NCBI GenBank assembly: GCA_016795545.1
Contig: JAEUGX010000087.1
Span: 31,366-95,365 of the forward strand
DNA from: Opitutaceae bacterium
GTDB taxonomy: Bacteria > Verrucomicrobiota > Verrucomicrobiia > Opitutales > Opitutaceae
DNA length: 64,000 nt
Direction of reading: 5' to 3'
The position numbers were made by a program, and so were the translations under genes. Positions within the stretch are counted from its first letter, which is position 1. Each line of letters begins with the position of its first letter. The notes under the pieces are model-generated. The model worked only from the letters and a program-made list of their open reading frames with translations, did not search any database and had not been told where the DNA came from. Positions 36,730-48,042 of this stretch are shown here, in pieces.

Positions 36730-38364
36730 TCAGGTATGGCGCAGGACCTCGTCCGCCGAGGTCTCACCCGCCCGCCACGCGGCGTTCGCCGCCGCCCGCA
36801 GCGGGACCAGGCCTTCCGCCCCCGCCTGCGTCCGCAGTTCGCTCTCGGACGCACCCCGGACCACAAGCTCCCGCAGGGCATCCGAAACCGGCAGGAGCTC
36901 GAACAGGCCCAGCCGGCCGCGATATCCCGTTTGCCCGCATTCGGCGCAGCCGCAGGCCGCAAAGACCTCCGCGCCCGGGGCCGAGTCCGCCGGCAAGCCA
37001 AGCAGCGCCCACCGCTCCGGCACAGGCGCTTCCGGGACCCGGCAGACCGGGCACAGCCGCCGCACCAGCCGCTGCGCCAGCACGGTGTCGAGCGTCGAGG
37101 CCACCAGGAAAGGTTCCACCCCGAGGTCGAGCAGCCGGGCGACGGCGCCGACCGCGTCGTTGGTGTGCAGCGTGCTCAGCACCAGATGCCCGGTGAGCGC
37201 CGCCTGCGTCGCGATCTCCGCGGTCTCCCGGTCGCGGATCTCCCCGACCATCACGCCATCCGGATCCTGCCGGAGGAAGCTGCGCAGCGCCCGGGCGAAA
37301 GTCAGGCCGGCGGGCAGGTTCACGGACACCTGCATGATGCCCTCGACCTCGTATTCCACGGGATCCTCGACGGTCAGGAGCTTGGTGTCCGCGCGATTCA
37401 GCAGGCCGAGGCAGCCGTAAAGGGTCGTGGTCTTGCCGGACCCGGTCGGTCCGGTCACGACGAACAAGCCCGCCGGCCGCCGCACGGCCGCCTCCACGCC
37501 CGCCAGCACCGATGCCGGCATGCCCAGCGCGGCCAGGTCCGGCGCGGCGCCGCGCCGGTCCAGCACCCGGAGCACCACGCTCTCGCCGTGCTGCGTCGGG
37601 AGCGTGGAAACGCGCAGATCCACGGACCTTCCTCCCTGCTGCCACCGGATCCGCCCGTCCTGCGGACGCCGGCGTTCCGCGATGTTGAGCCCCGCCATCA
37701 CCTTCAGGCGCGACGTCAGCGGCACCGCCAGGCCGAGGGGCGCCGTCCGGATCTCGCGGAGCGTGCCGTCGATCCGCCCGCGAATCCTCAGCCCGTCGTC
37801 GAAAGCTTCGAAATGCAGGTCCGACGTCTGCCCCTGCAGGGCCTCCCCCAGCACGGCGTCGACGAACGCCACCACCGGAGCCTCCGCCGCCTGCCGCGCC
37901 AGCGCGTCCGGATCCGCCGGCACCCCGGAGTCGGGCCTGACGCCGGCCTCCGCGGCGGCGGCGTCCGCCTCGAGGCGGCGCCGGACCTCCGCCGGGTCGG
38001 CCAGCACAAGCGCCACGGCGCGGCCGAGCGCGAAGGCCAGGTCGTCCGCCGCCCCCGGCCTGAGGGGATCCTCCACCGCCACCAGCAGCGTGCCGTCCGC
38101 CGCGACGGCGACCGGCACCACGCCGTGGCGCCGCGCGGTCTCCCGCGGCAGCAGCGCCCCGATGTCGGCCGGCAGCTCGGGTTGCCAAGGCAGCCCGAGC
38201 TCCGCGGCCACCGCCCGCAGGAGTCGGGCGCGGTCCACGATGCCCGCGGCCAGCCAGGCGTCGACGGACGTTTCCGCCGCATCGTCGGCCCGCAGCCGGT
38301 CCGGATCCGCGAGCCGGTGCCGGCGGATGCATTCCCTCAGGACGTGATCGTGCCCTGCGAACAA
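36730..38364 (-). CDS. GspE/PilB-family assembly ATPase (copy 1)
   Basis: A 544-residue secretion ATPase. Residues 1-150 form the N-terminal GspE/MshEN-like domain. Then SDLHFEAFDDGLRIRGRIDG, Walker [19 protein letters not shown], Asp box VEDPVEYEVEGIMQV, Walker [16 protein letters not shown], and His box [18 protein letters not shown] zinc-binding tetracysteine set follows (CPVC and CGCAEC), marking an extension-type ATPase rather than a PilT. Lies between pilT and pilC; a second, similar gene is at 39484-41175. Confidence 0.92.
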   Translation of the reverse strand: MFAGHDHVLRECIRRHRLADPDRLRADDAAETSVDAWLAAGIVDRARLLRAVAAELGLPWQPELPADIGALLPRETARRHGVVPVAVAADGTLLVAVEDPLRPGAADDLAFALGRAVALVLADPAEVRRRLEADAAAAEAGVRPDSGVPADPDALARQAAEAPVVAFVDAVLGEALQGQTSDLHFEAFDDGLRIRGRIDGTLREIRTAPLGLAVPLTSRLKVMAGLNIAERRRPQDGRIRWQQGGRSVDLRVSTLPTQHGESVVLRVLDRRGAAPDLAALGMPASVLAGVEAAVRRPAGLFVVTGPTGSGKTTTLYGCLGLLNRADTKLLTVEDPVEYEVEGIMQVSVNLPAGLTFARALRSFLRQDPDGVMVGEIRDRETAEIATQAALTGHLVLSTLHTNDAVGAVARLLDLGVEPFLVASTLDTVLAQRLVRRLCPVCRVPEAPVPERWALLGLPADSAPGAEVFAACGCAECGQTGYRGRLGLFELLPVSDALRELVVRGASESELRTQAGAEGLVPLRAAANAAWRAGETSADEVLRHT

Positions 38365-38404
38365 AGGATGTCCGGCCGGGCCCGCGGCCTGAAGAAGTGG
38401 GGGC

Positions 38405-39483
<1,079 letters not shown>

Positions 39484-39487
<4 letters not shown>

Positions 39488-41175
39488 GCGATGGTTGGGT
39501 TGAAGCGATGCGCGGGAGACTGGCCGGCAACGGTCGCGGACACAATCTCTTCAATTGTGGTCCGCCCGGCGAGAACTTTGCAAAGGCCGTCTTCCCTCAT
39601 GGTACGCATGCCACCGTGCCGTGCGCGCTGGCGCAAGCGGGTGGCGGTAACATTGTCGTAAATCATGCGCCGAATCTCGTCGTCGACGAGAAAGATTTCA
39701 AAGATTCCCATCCGCCCCCGGTAACCCGTGCCCTGACACGCCTCGCACCCCGCCCCCCGGCTTAGCTCGGCGCCGCGCAAGACCTCCGCATCCGGACCCA
39801 GCGCATGTAATTCCCGCTCGGTCGCCCGTGAAGGACGACCACAATCGCGACAAACCTGCCGGACCAGACGCTGGGCCAGAGTTGCCCGGAGCGCGGCACT
39901 CACCAGCACGGGCCGGACACCCAGTTCCACCAGCCGGGTAACTGCCGATGGGGCATCGTTGGTGTGCAGCGTGCTGAATAGCTGGTGGCCGGTCAGGGCC
40001 GCATTGACCGCGATCTCGGCCGTCTCTCGATCGCGAATTTCTCCCACCATCACGGTGTTCGGCGACTGCCGGAGCATGGCGCGCAGCGCCGCGGCATAGG
40101 TCATACCGATGTCCGCCCGCACCGGCACCTGATTGACTCCCGACAACTGATATTCGACCGGATCCTCCACAGTGATGATCTTCCGGTCCGGCCGATTCAA
40201 CCCCTGCAGGCAGGAATACAGTGTGGTGGTTTTTCCCGAACCGGTTGGGCCGCTGACCAGCACAATCCCGTCGGGCAGTCCGACAAGACGTTCCAATTTC
40301 CGGACGTCCTCGGGCTCAAGACCTAGTTGATCCAATCCGACGGCCAGGGTTTCCCGGTCGAGCAGGCGCATGACGATGCTTTCGCCGTGCGTGGTTGGCA
40401 GGGACGACACGCGCAGGTCGAGGCATTGCCCCAGGAGGGTGCGCCGAATGCGTCCGTCCTGGGGCACGCGTCTTTCCGCGATGCTGATATCCGCCAGCAG
40501 TTTCAAGCGGGAGATCACGGCCGGAGCCAGGTCGGCCGGTGGCGATGCGTCCTCGGTCAGGGAGCCGTCGACGCGGAAACGCACGCGCAGCCGGCGTTCC
40601 AGGGGTTCCAGGTGTATGTCGGAGGCCCGGCGCCGCACGGCGGCCGCCAGCAGATCGTCGACAAACCGAACCGCCGGCGCATCCGCATCCGCGCGTGGCG
40701 CCCCCGGTGGCGCGCCGAGGGCGGCCGCGGCCGGGGATTCCCGGATGTCGGAGGATTCGCCTCCCTCGCGCGCGATGGCTTGGCGCAGGTCGTCGGCCGA
40801 GACCAGCACGGGGCGCACCAGCCGTCCGGTCAAGAAGCCGGCGGCATCGCAGGCATCGGCGTCGTCCGGCGAGGAGACGGCGAGCTGGATTTCCCGGCCG
40901 TCGTCGGTGAGCGGCAGCACGCCGTGCTGGCGGACGAACGACCGGGGCAGGAGCGCGCGCACGGCGTCCGGGAGCGGATCCGGGCCGATGACGGCCATCG
41001 GCATGCCGTGCACCTCCGCGACGGCGGCCGCGAGGGCGGCCCGGTCGAATCCCGGCGCGGTCAGCAGCGCGCCGACGCTCCCGGGGCCGCCGCGAGCGGC
41101 CGCCTCGACCCGGGCAGGCGCGATCAGTCCGCGCGCCAGGGCGAGGCGTACGACATGGTCTTCAGCTGCGATCAA
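39484..41175 (-). CDS. GspE/PilB-family assembly ATPase (copy 2)
   Basis: A 563-residue paralogue of the ATPase at 36730-38364. Shows [20 protein letters not shown], Walker [66 protein letters not shown], and zinc cysteines in CRDCGRP and CEACQGTG. The 3' half visibly uses more A/T-ending codons than neighbouring genes, hinting at a different history. Which copy powers pili and which a type II secretion-like system cannot be told without pilin genes, none of which are in the window. Confidence 0.92.
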
Positions 41176-41211
41176 GCAAGGGAGTCAGCGCTGGCCCGCC
41201 GCGACGGGTTG

Positions 41212-43047
41212 TCAGCGGTTGAGGCTCAGCAGGAACTCCGCGTTCGTCTTGGTCTTCTTCAAGCGCTGGATGAGCATGTCCATCGAGTCCGCCGCCGGCA
41301 CCCCCTGCATGGCGCGGCGCAGCGAGTAGACGCGGGCGAGCTCGTCGGGATGGTAGATCAGCTCCTCCTTGCGGGTGCCGCTCTTGTCGATGTTGATCGC
41401 GGGGAAGATGCGCTTGTTGACGAGGTCGCGGTCGAGGTGGAGCTCCATGTTGCCGGTGCCCTTGAATTCCTCGAAGATGATCTCGTCCATGCGGCTGCCG
41501 GTGTCGACCAGCGCCGTGCCGAGGATCGTGAGGCTGCCCGCGCCCTCGATGTTGCGCGCCGAGCCGAAGAAGCGCTTCGGCTTCTGCAGCGCCGTGGCCT
41601 CGAGTCCGCCCGACATGATCTTGCCGCTGTTGGAGGCCAGCGCGTTGTAGGCACGCGCGAGGCGCGTGATGGAATCGAGCAGGATGACCACGTGCTCCCC
41701 CTGCTCCACGAGGCGCCGCGCCTTCTCGATCACCATCTCGGCGCAGTGCACGTGGCTCTCCGGCGTCTCGTCGAAGGTCGAGCTGACGACCTCGCCTTTG
41801 CAGTGGCGCTTGAAGTCGGTGACCTCCTCCGGACGCTCGTCGACCAGCAGGATGATGAGCCGGGCCTCCGGCGAATTGGCCGCGATCGAGTTGGCCATGT
41901 TCTGCATCAGGATCGTCTTGCCCGTGCGCGGCGGCGCCACGATCAGTCCGCGCTGGCCGAAGCCGACGGGCGTGATGATGTCGACCATGCGCATGGAAAC
42001 GTCCTTTTGCCCCGGCATCTCGAGCAGGATGCGCTTGAGCGGATAATAGGGCGTCAGCTCCTCGAACGGCTTGACCTTCGAGATTTCCGCCGGCTTTCCG
42101 CCCATGACCTGGCGAACGGCGACCACGGCGGGGCAGCGGTCGTTGCCCTGGGGCGGCTGCACCTGCACCTCGACGAGGTGGCCGCGCTTCAGGCCAAGCT
42201 GGCGCACGAAGATCTCCGGGAGGAAGGCGTCCTCGGGATAGAGCCGGTAATTCACGTCCGCATGCACCACGAAGCCGTGCCCGCGGTCCGTCAGGTCGAG
42301 GTAACCCTCGTCGTAGATCGGCCGCTTCTGTTCGGTGCAGGCCTGGAAGACCTGCGTGATGAGCTGGCGGCGGTTGGGCGCGCCCTCGAACTTCGCGCCC
42401 AGCTTGCGGGCGAAGGCGGTGAGGTCGCCGAGATTGAGCGCGTACAGCTCGTTGAGCCAGACCGGGTCCTCCTTGCTGTCGGCGATGTCGCGGGCCAGCT
42501 GGTCGACGGCCTCGAGATTCTGGAATCGGGCCGGATCGGGCAGATCGCCGTAGTGCACGGCCTCCTTCGGCGGCGGCGGCTGCGGCGGATGCTTGTTGCC
42601 CTGGAAATTGGGATTCACCCATTTTCCGCCGCCCCCGCCGCGAAAATTCTTGCCGCGGTGGCGCCGGCCGAACTTGCCGCCGCCATGCTGCTGATAGTGG
42701 CCGCCGCCGTTGCCGCCGTCATCGTAGCCCGGACCGTCGCCGCCAGACGATCCCCCCCCCGCCGGCGGAGGCGATGCCTCCCTCTGGGCAGACTCCGGCT
42801 CCGGCCCGGAAACCGGAGGAGGAACGGCGGCCGGCGGCGGGGCCGGCGGCGGCGGAGGAGGTTCGGCCGGTACGGGAGCCAGGGTCAGTTCCGGTTCATT
42901 CGAGGCCGGCTCCTTGGCGGCGGATTTCGGGGCCTTCTTGCTGCGAAAAAGTCGCGAGCGCGCCGGGCGCTTGGTGGTTCGGGACGACTCGCTGCTGGCG
43001 TCGTCGGGCTTGCTTGATTCCTCGTCGGATTTAGGGGGGACTTCCAT
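41212..43047 (-). CDS. rho: Transcription termination factor Rho, full-length with disordered N-terminal extension
   Basis: A 611-residue Rho. Residues 1-165 are low-complexity: acidic/Ser, then Lys/Arg-rich, a long Pro/Ala run, and a Gly/Arg/His/Asn-rich stretch ([18 protein letters not shown]). The helical Rho_N subdomain spans about 190-235 ([18 protein letters not shown]), the RNA-binding OB domain about 240-310 with the aromatic site in [15 protein letters not shown]. Motor: [54 protein letters not shown]. Overlaps the end of coaE by 17 bases and leads the pilus genes. Probably the main terminator protein. Confidence 0.95.
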   Translation of the reverse strand: MEVPPKSDEESSKPDDASSESSRTTKRPARSRLFRSKKAPKSAAKEPASNEPELTLAPVPAEPPPPPPAPPPAAVPPPVSGPEPESAQREASPPPAGGGSSGGDGPGYDDGGNGGGHYQQHGGGKFGRRHRGKNFRGGGGGKWVNPNFQGNKHPPQPPPPKEAVHYGDLPDPARFQNLEAVDQLARDIADSKEDPVWLNELYALNLGDLTAFARKLGAKFEGAPNRRQLITQVFQACTEQKRPIYDEGYLDLTDRGHGFVVHADVNYRLYPEDAFLPEIFVRQLGLKRGHLVEVQVQPPQGNDRCPAVVAVRQVMGGKPAEISKVKPFEELTPYYPLKRILLEMPGQKDVSMRMVDIITPVGFGQRGLIVAPPRTGKTILMQNMANSIAANSPEARLIILLVDERPEEVTDFKRHCKGEVVSSTFDETPESHVHCAEMVIEKARRLVEQGEHVVILLDSITRLARAYNALASNSGKIMSGGLEATALQKPKRFFGSARNIEGAGSLTILGTALVDTGSRMDEIIFEEFKGTGNMELHLDRDLVNKRIFPAINIDKSGTRKEELIYHPDELARVYSLRRAMQGVPAADSMDMLIQRLKKTKTNAEFLLSLNR

Positions 43048-43675
43048 GAATGCGGCCTGCGGGCCGGTCGGGTTGAAATGAGCTCAGGAGGCGGTCGGCC
43101 AAAGCATCTACCTGTTCGCGAAGAAAGCCGGGAGTGCCGTCATTCAGGAGAACAAAGTCCGCCAACTCGCATTTTCGGGCCAGTGGCAGTTGCTTCGCAA
43201 GACGCTGGCGGGCTAGTTCCGGGGGGATGCCGCGAAGCTCCAGCCGCCTCAATTGCTGGGCGGAGTCTGTGGTCACGCAAACTGTAAAATCAAACCAATT
43301 TTCGAGCTCCTTCTCAAAGAGCAGGGGAACCTCCGCGATGAACGCCGTGCCGCGCGCCGTGGCAAACAGCACGCGCCAGCGCTCCAACAGGAGGGGATGC
43401 AGCAGACCTTCCAGCCAAGCCAAAGCCTCAGGATCCTGGAATACCCGCTCCCCCACCCGATCCCTACGTACACTGCCTTCGGCCGAGATCATGCTGTCGC
43501 CCAATCTTTCACGTATGGCCTGTATGACCGCCGGACTTGTCAGAAGTTCATCCCGCACCACCTGGTCGGCATCGAGCCGGCGGAAGCCGCGTTCGGCGAA
43601 CATCGCGGCCGCAGTCGACTTGCCGCAGCCCATTCCACCGGTCAGCCCCACGATCAAGTTGGAAGAGCTAACCAT
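43031..43675 (-). CDS. coaE: Dephospho-CoA kinase
   Basis: A 214-residue P-loop kinase making the last step of CoA synthesis. The ATG at 43675 gives [21 protein letters not shown] with Walker A at residues 11-18. [14 protein letters not shown] carries the substrate Asp; [13 protein letters not shown] and [19 protein letters not shown] are also typical. The stop codon falls inside the start region of rho, giving translational coupling. First gene of the coaE-rho-pilus operon; coaE often neighbours rho in this lineage by my recollection. Confidence 0.94.
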   Translation of the reverse strand: MVSSSNLIVGLTGGMGCGKSTAAAMFAERGFRRLDADQVVRDELLTSPAVIQAIRERLGDSMISAEGSVRRDRVGERVFQDPEALAWLEGLLHPLLLERWRVLFATARGTAFIAEVPLLFEKELENWFDFTVCVTTDSAQQLRRLELRGIPPELARQRLAKQLPLARKCELADFVLLNDGTPGFLREQVDALADRLLSSFQPDRPAGRIHGSPP

Positions 43676-43741
43676 TGTTGTTTCGAGCGCAGACAATGGG
43701 CTTGATGGCCCTAGGGGCAACCCCTATCTCCTTTCTGCTAG

Positions 43742-44602
43742 ATGGTTCCGCCACATGCGATCGATACCAAAAACCCCTCTGCGGTGGCGGAAGCCGCCAA
43801 GGCTGCCTTTGGTTCGATCGGAGCCCAGGCCAGCTTTCCTTTCATCGCCCAGCTGTTCAGTGATGTGACCGACATGTTCGAGGGCCGCTACCCCGGCTAT
43901 CAGGCGATCGACATGTTTTACCACGACTACGAGCACACGCTGCAGGCTACGGTCTGCCTGATCCACATCCTGGAAGGGCATCACCGCAGCGGGGACGCCC
44001 CCAAGCTGCGCGTGCGGGACTGGGAGCTGGCGCTCATGTCGGTGCTGCTGCACGACTGCGGCTACCTGAAGCGCTCGGACGACATCACCGGCACCGGAGC
44101 CAAGTACACCCTCATCCACGAGCGCCGCAGCTGCGAGTTCGCGCGCATGTTCCTGCCTCGCCGCAACGTGCTGCCGCACGAGGTCGAGGATGTCTGCTCA
44201 GCCATCATCTGCACCGGTCCGCACAGCAAGATCAGCCAGGTTTCGTTCCGGCGCGAGGAGGCGCGGCTCATGGCCTTCATCCTCGTGACCGCGGATTACC
44301 TGGCGCAGATGAGCGACGCCAACTACGTCAAGAAGCTGCCCATCCTGATCCGGGAGTTCAACGAGGCCTACGAGTTCGAGCAGGTGCCGCCGGAAAAACG
44401 CCCCTATCACGAGCTGCGGGAACTCATGCAGAAGACCCCCGGTTTCTGGACCAATTTTGTGCGCCCCATGCTCGACTTTGAGGCGGGTGGCGTGCACCGG
44501 TATTTGACCACAGCGGGCCGACCCAACCCCTACCTGGACGCCGTCGAGGCGAACATCGCCGAAATCCGTCGACTGGTCCAGGAGGGCGCGGAGAAAAACT
44601 AA
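43742..44602 (+). CDS. HD-domain metal-dependent phosphohydrolase
   Basis: 286 residues with an HD-type metal site: [15 protein letters not shown] (first His), [15 protein letters not shown] (His-Asp pair), [13 protein letters not shown], and [16 protein letters not shown]. The arrangement resembles PDEase/HDc-family enzymes acting on nucleotides, but no GGDEF, PAS or receiver domain accompanies it, so the substrate is unknown. Divergent from coaE by 66 bases and followed after 22 bases by comM on the same strand. Confidence 0.85.
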   Translation: MVPPHAIDTKNPSAVAEAAKAAFGSIGAQASFPFIAQLFSDVTDMFEGRYPGYQAIDMFYHDYEHTLQATVCLIHILEGHHRSGDAPKLRVRDWELALMSVLLHDCGYLKRSDDITGTGAKYTLIHERRSCEFARMFLPRRNVLPHEVEDVCSAIICTGPHSKISQVSFRREEARLMAFILVTADYLAQMSDANYVKKLPILIREFNEAYEFEQVPPEKRPYHELRELMQKTPGFWTNFVRPMLDFEAGGVHRYLTTAGRPNPYLDAVEANIAEIRRLVQEGAEKN

Positions 44603-44624
44603 CCTCCCGTCAGTCCACTGTCTG

Positions 44625-46154
44625 ATGCTCGCGACGATTTGTTCGGCCGCGCTGCTGGGCATTGATGCCGTACCCGTCCAGGTCGAAGTCAATACCGGCG
44701 AGACCGGCGTGCCCACGCTCATCCTGGTCGGCCTGCCCGATGCCGCCGTCAAGGAATCCGAAGACCGCGTCTTCTCCGCCCTCAGCAACTCCGGCCTGCG
44801 CATGCCCCGCACGCGCACGACCATCAACCTCGCGCCCGGCGACCTCAAGAAGGAGGGCGCGATCTACGATCTGCCCATCGCCCTCGGCATCCTGGTCGCC
44901 ACCGGCCAGCTGGTCTGCCCGAACCTGGGCGACTACCTGATCGCCGGCGAGCTCAGCCTGTCCGGCGCCACGCGGCCCGTCCGCGGTGGCCTCGCCATGG
45001 CGGTGCTGGCCCGCGATGCCGGACGCAAGGCGGTGCTGTTGCCGCCGGCCGCGGCCCGCGAGGCCGCGCTGGTCGCGGACATCCGGGTCTACGCGGTGGA
45101 GTCCCTCGACCAGACGGTGCGCTTTCTCGGCGGCGAACTCGACCTGCGGCCGGCGGTCCCGCCCGCCGCGCCGGCCGTCGCCAGCGGCGCCGAGCCGGAT
45201 TTTGCGGAGATCAAGGGGCAGGCGGCGGTGCGGCGCGCCGCCGAGATCGCCGTGGCCGGGGGGCACAACCTGCTGATGATCGGACCGCCCGGCTCCGGGA
45301 AGTCGATGATCGCCAAACGCGTTCCCGGCATCATGCCCGCGCCGACGCTGGAGGAATACCTCGACATCCTCCGCGTGCACTCCGCCGCCGGCCAGACGCT
45401 GGCGGACGACGGTCGGCACCTGCAGCGGCCGGCCCGCTCGCCGCACCACACGATCTCCGACGTCGGGCTGCTGGGCGGCGGCGTCGTCCCGGGGCCAGGC
45501 GAGATCTCGCTCGCCCACCACGGCGTGCTCTTCCTCGACGAACTGCCTGAGTTCCGGCGCTCGGTGCTGGAGGTCCTGCGCCAGCCGCTGGAGGACGGCC
45601 ACGTGACGATCTCCCGCAGCGCCGGCCGCGTCACGCTCCCCTGCAGCTTCATGCTGGTCGCGGCCATGAATCCCTGCCCCTGCGGCTTCCTCGGCGACCC
45701 GAAGCGCGAGTGCCGCTGCACCCCCGCGCAGGTCCAGCGTTACCGCTCCCGGGTCAGCGGGCCGCTCCTGGACCGCATCGACATCCACATCGAGGCGCCG
45801 GCCCTGTCCATCGCCGAGCTGCGGAGCGACCGGCCCGGCGAGCCGTCGCGCGACATCCGCGCCCGCGTCGAGGGCGCGCGCGAGCGGCAGCGCCTCCGCT
45901 TCCGCGACTGCCGGACGCCCGCCAACGCCCGCATGACGGTGGCGCAGATCCGGCGACACTGCGCCCTGTCCGCGGCGCTGGGCGATCTGCTCCAGCAGGC
46001 CATGGAACAGCTCCACCTGTCCGCCCGCGCCCATGACCGGATCCTGATGGTCGCCCGCACCATCGCCGACCTCGCCGGCACCGACGGCATCGCACCCGCT
46101 CATCTGCTCGAAGCCATCCAGTACCGCTCGCTGGATCGGACCCTATTCTATTGA
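44625..46154 (+). CDS. comM: YifB/ComM-family magnesium-chelatase-like AAA+ protein
   Basis: A 509-residue protein. Its N-terminal ribosomal-S5-like/Lon-like domain (residues 1-170) holds [17 protein letters not shown] and [20 protein letters not shown]. The AAA+ domain has Walker [30 protein letters not shown], Walker [14 protein letters not shown], and the cysteine-rich [20 protein letters not shown]. ComM is a helicase aiding branch migration during natural transformation; other YifB proteins are not tested. With pilT and pilus ATPases nearby, DNA uptake is plausible but not shown. Confidence 0.92.
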   Translation: MLATICSAALLGIDAVPVQVEVNTGETGVPTLILVGLPDAAVKESEDRVFSALSNSGLRMPRTRTTINLAPGDLKKEGAIYDLPIALGILVATGQLVCPNLGDYLIAGELSLSGATRPVRGGLAMAVLARDAGRKAVLLPPAAAREAALVADIRVYAVESLDQTVRFLGGELDLRPAVPPAAPAVASGAEPDFAEIKGQAAVRRAAEIAVAGGHNLLMIGPPGSGKSMIAKRVPGIMPAPTLEEYLDILRVHSAAGQTLADDGRHLQRPARSPHHTISDVGLLGGGVVPGPGEISLAHHGVLFLDELPEFRRSVLEVLRQPLEDGHVTISRSAGRVTLPCSFMLVAAMNPCPCGFLGDPKRECRCTPAQVQRYRSRVSGPLLDRIDIHIEAPALSIAELRSDRPGEPSRDIRARVEGARERQRLRFRDCRTPANARMTVAQIRRHCALSAALGDLLQQAMEQLHLSARAHDRILMVARTIADLAGTDGIAPAHLLEAIQYRSLDRTLFY

Positions 46155-46157
46155 AAC

Positions 46158-46181
46158 GGCCCGGCGCGGGAATGCCGGGCC
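46158..46181 (+). terminator. Hairpin after comM
   Basis: GGCCCGGC / GCCGGGCC with an 8-base loop starts three bases after the comM stop. No T-tract follows on the plus strand. Confidence 0.5.
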
Positions 46182-46195
46182 CCGGGCAAAAAGAA

Positions 46196-46227
46196 GCGGT
46201 GGGCGCCCTTGCGGGACCGCCCACCGC
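46196..46227 (-). terminator. Leftward rho-independent terminator of a lost gene
   Basis: Read leftward, a 10-bp perfect stem (GCGGTGGGCG / CGCCCACCGC) is followed by TTCTTTTT. A smaller CCAGCGG / CCGCTGG hairpin lies just upstream. No intact leftward gene ends here, only the remnant at 46275-46370. Confidence 0.75.
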
Positions 46228-46274
46228 TGAATTATCGCCCCAGCGGAAGCCGCTGGCTACGGATCGTGCCCTGA

Positions 46275-46370
46275 TCAGTAGGACCAGGTCACGTCCGCGA
46301 TGTAGGTGACGCCGAAGCGGTTAACGGAGCTGCTCCAATTCGGGGGAATCGTCTGTTTTACAACGTCTCC
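46275..46370 (-). pseudogene. Remnant of an outer-membrane protein C-terminus (possibly TonB-dependent receptor)
   Basis: The minus strand reads 31 residues then TGA. The last part, NRFGVTYIADVTWSY, has the alternating aromatic pattern and terminal aromatic residue of an outer-membrane beta-barrel's last strand. Upstream of it the frame dissolves into non-protein-like sequence. The remnant is followed by two hairpins, the second a good terminator. I infer a truncated gene whose body was deleted or replaced; the receptor identity is weak. Confidence 0.45.
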
Positions 46371-46375
46371 GAACG

Positions 46376-46447
46376 CTGAAACTGGGCATAAGCCGTTACC
46401 AGGTTCAGCCTCTTGTAGGCCCATGAGGGTTACCCTAGAGAGAGAGG
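46376..46447. promoter_or_regulatory. Compact two-hairpin structured element, possible leader RNA of the MFS gene
   Basis: First hairpin: CTGAA-a-CTGG ... CCAG-g-TTCAG (46376-46408), with an inner GC-ATAA-GC tip. It is followed at once by a second, nested fold (46409-46447): outer CCTCTT / GAGAGG, middle TAGG / CCTA, inner CCC-ATGA-GGG. The MFS start codon is 74 bases downstream. It matches no riboswitch class I know. Either strand could carry the fold; the plus strand is favoured by the gene downstream. Confidence 0.45.
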
Positions 46448-46520
46448 TGATGCCTAAAATTCCGCACGCGGAGGGAAGTGGGGCGCCTGCCGGCGTCGGC
46501 TTGGAATTTTTCATCGTCGG

Positions 46521-47849
46521 ATGACACATCCCCCTACTCCGCTGTCGAGCACGCCCGACGAGGACCGGCTCGCACGCCGCAATGGACGACTTTACATCGC
46601 CCAGGTGGCGCTGATCTACCTGTCGGCGCCGGTGCTCTACGTGAGTTTCGTGCACACCGCATTGATCGCGCGGCTGGGAGGATCCGACACCGTCGCGAAT
46701 CTGCCCGGTGCCATCTTTTATTCGATGGCCTGGGTGCCTATGCTGGCAGCCTGGCTGGTGCCCGAGGTGCGTCGGCTCAAGGCGACGTTGGCCACGTCCT
46801 ACCTCGCGGTGGCTGCCGCCAGCGCCGTGGTCGCGGTCCTGTTGCTGGCGGAACTGCCGGCGTCGGTCATGATTTTTGTCCTGGCCGCCCATGGCGCGAT
46901 GCTGGGTGCGGCGGTCAATCTGGTAAGTCCGCTCGGCTGGGAAATCCTCGACCGTGGTATGCCAATCCGCCATCGGGGCCGAACGCTGGGCCTTGCATTT
47001 GGCTGGGGTCCGCTGTTTGCCGTTGTCGGGTCGCTGGCCGCCCAGTTGCTGCTGCGCGGTAATGTATTCGGCTGGGAGCCCGCCCGCTGGCCGGCCCCGA
47101 CCTATCCCTACAATTACGCGCTCCTCTTCGGCGGCTGCGCCCTCACTGCGGCGGCGGGCGCCGCATTGACCCGCTATTATCAATTCAGTACGACGGGCGC
47201 CGAGAACGTCCGAGAGAACTTCCGGACCGCCGTCGTCAACCCCGCCAGAGAATTCTGGGCCGACCGCGAGCTGCGCGCTGTCGCCCTCGCCTACCTCCTG
47301 GTTTTTTCCGGGCTGATGGCGCAAAACAACCTGAGCATGTTTTCACGCGAGACCGTGGGACGCCCGTCCGAGGAACTCGCCGGATACCAGCTCACGCTGC
47401 AGTTTTCATTCAAGGTCGCGGCAGGATTTGCGCTCGGCTGGCTGCTCATGCGCACCAATCCGAAAGCGCCGATGCTGGTGACCATCAGTCTGCTTCTGCT
47501 CGCCTTGCTTTGGGCCCTGAATGTCCCCGGTCAATGGTACCTACTGGCCTTCGGACTCAACGGCGCCGGCGAACTGTTCGGTGTTTACTCGATGAACTAC
47601 GCCGCCAGCAGTTCGGATCGCCGACGGCTGCGCTTCAATATGGCCTTCTTGATGCTGGTGGCTTCGGCCGCCGGCATCGCCCCGCTGCTCTATGGCCGCA
47701 TCTCCGATGCCTGGGGCCTGCGCGCCAGCTTCTATATGGCACTGGCCATCCTCGCCAGCGGGTGGCTAATCGCTTACCGCCAGCTCCCCACCTGGCCGCG
47801 GCGACAGGGGCCGGCGGCCCGAGCCGAATCCGAACGTGCCGTGGCATGA
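46521..47849 (+). CDS. Major facilitator superfamily transporter
   Basis: A 442-residue membrane protein with about 12 hydrophobic segments, beginning near residue 25 (YIAQVALIYLSAPVLYVSF) and ending near 420. Between helices 4 and 5 there is LVSPLGWEILDRGMPIRHRGRTLG, and between 8 and 9 SRETVGRPSEELAGYQL. I assign it to MFS by overall layout; substrate unknown. Codon use is slightly less G+C-biased than in the housekeeping genes. It precedes an aminotransferase and an ornithine-cyclodeaminase-family gene, which may act on the same compound. Confidence 0.85.
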   Translation: MTHPPTPLSSTPDEDRLARRNGRLYIAQVALIYLSAPVLYVSFVHTALIARLGGSDTVANLPGAIFYSMAWVPMLAAWLVPEVRRLKATLATSYLAVAAASAVVAVLLLAELPASVMIFVLAAHGAMLGAAVNLVSPLGWEILDRGMPIRHRGRTLGLAFGWGPLFAVVGSLAAQLLLRGNVFGWEPARWPAPTYPYNYALLFGGCALTAAAGAALTRYYQFSTTGAENVRENFRTAVVNPAREFWADRELRAVALAYLLVFSGLMAQNNLSMFSRETVGRPSEELAGYQLTLQFSFKVAAGFALGWLLMRTNPKAPMLVTISLLLLALLWALNVPGQWYLLAFGLNGAGELFGVYSMNYAASSSDRRRLRFNMAFLMLVASAAGIAPLLYGRISDAWGLRASFYMALAILASGWLIAYRQLPTWPRRQGPAARAESERAVA

Positions 47850-48042
47850 CCTGACGTCTGTTCGGCAGCCTATCCAGCCCTACGACTAAACTGATCGGCA
47901 AATCGCTCGTTGACGGTGGGGCCGTCGGAGGTTTGTTTTTCCGCTCGGTCGTCGCCAAGACCGCAACCCCGCCCTCCCGGCTGGCTCCTTGCGTCGACAC
48001 GAGAGCTGATCCCTATTCCGTCCTTCGAACCCACCGCCCGAC

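Larger units (their letters stand above)
46155..46520. other. Intergenic region with two hairpins, a gene remnant and a structured element
   Basis: This 366-base gap between comM and the MFS gene holds, from left to right, the comM-side hairpin (46158-46181), a leftward terminator (46196-46227), a leftward protein remnant (46275-46370) and a compact RNA-like fold (46376-46447). The last 70 bases contain no recognisable ribosome-binding site. Confidence 0.7.

Noticed and set aside
46376..46447. Thiamine pyrophosphate or SAM riboswitch
   Set aside because: Short likenesses (TGAACCTG on the minus strand, AGAGAGGTG on the plus strand) occur, but the full conserved cores and helix order do not fit.
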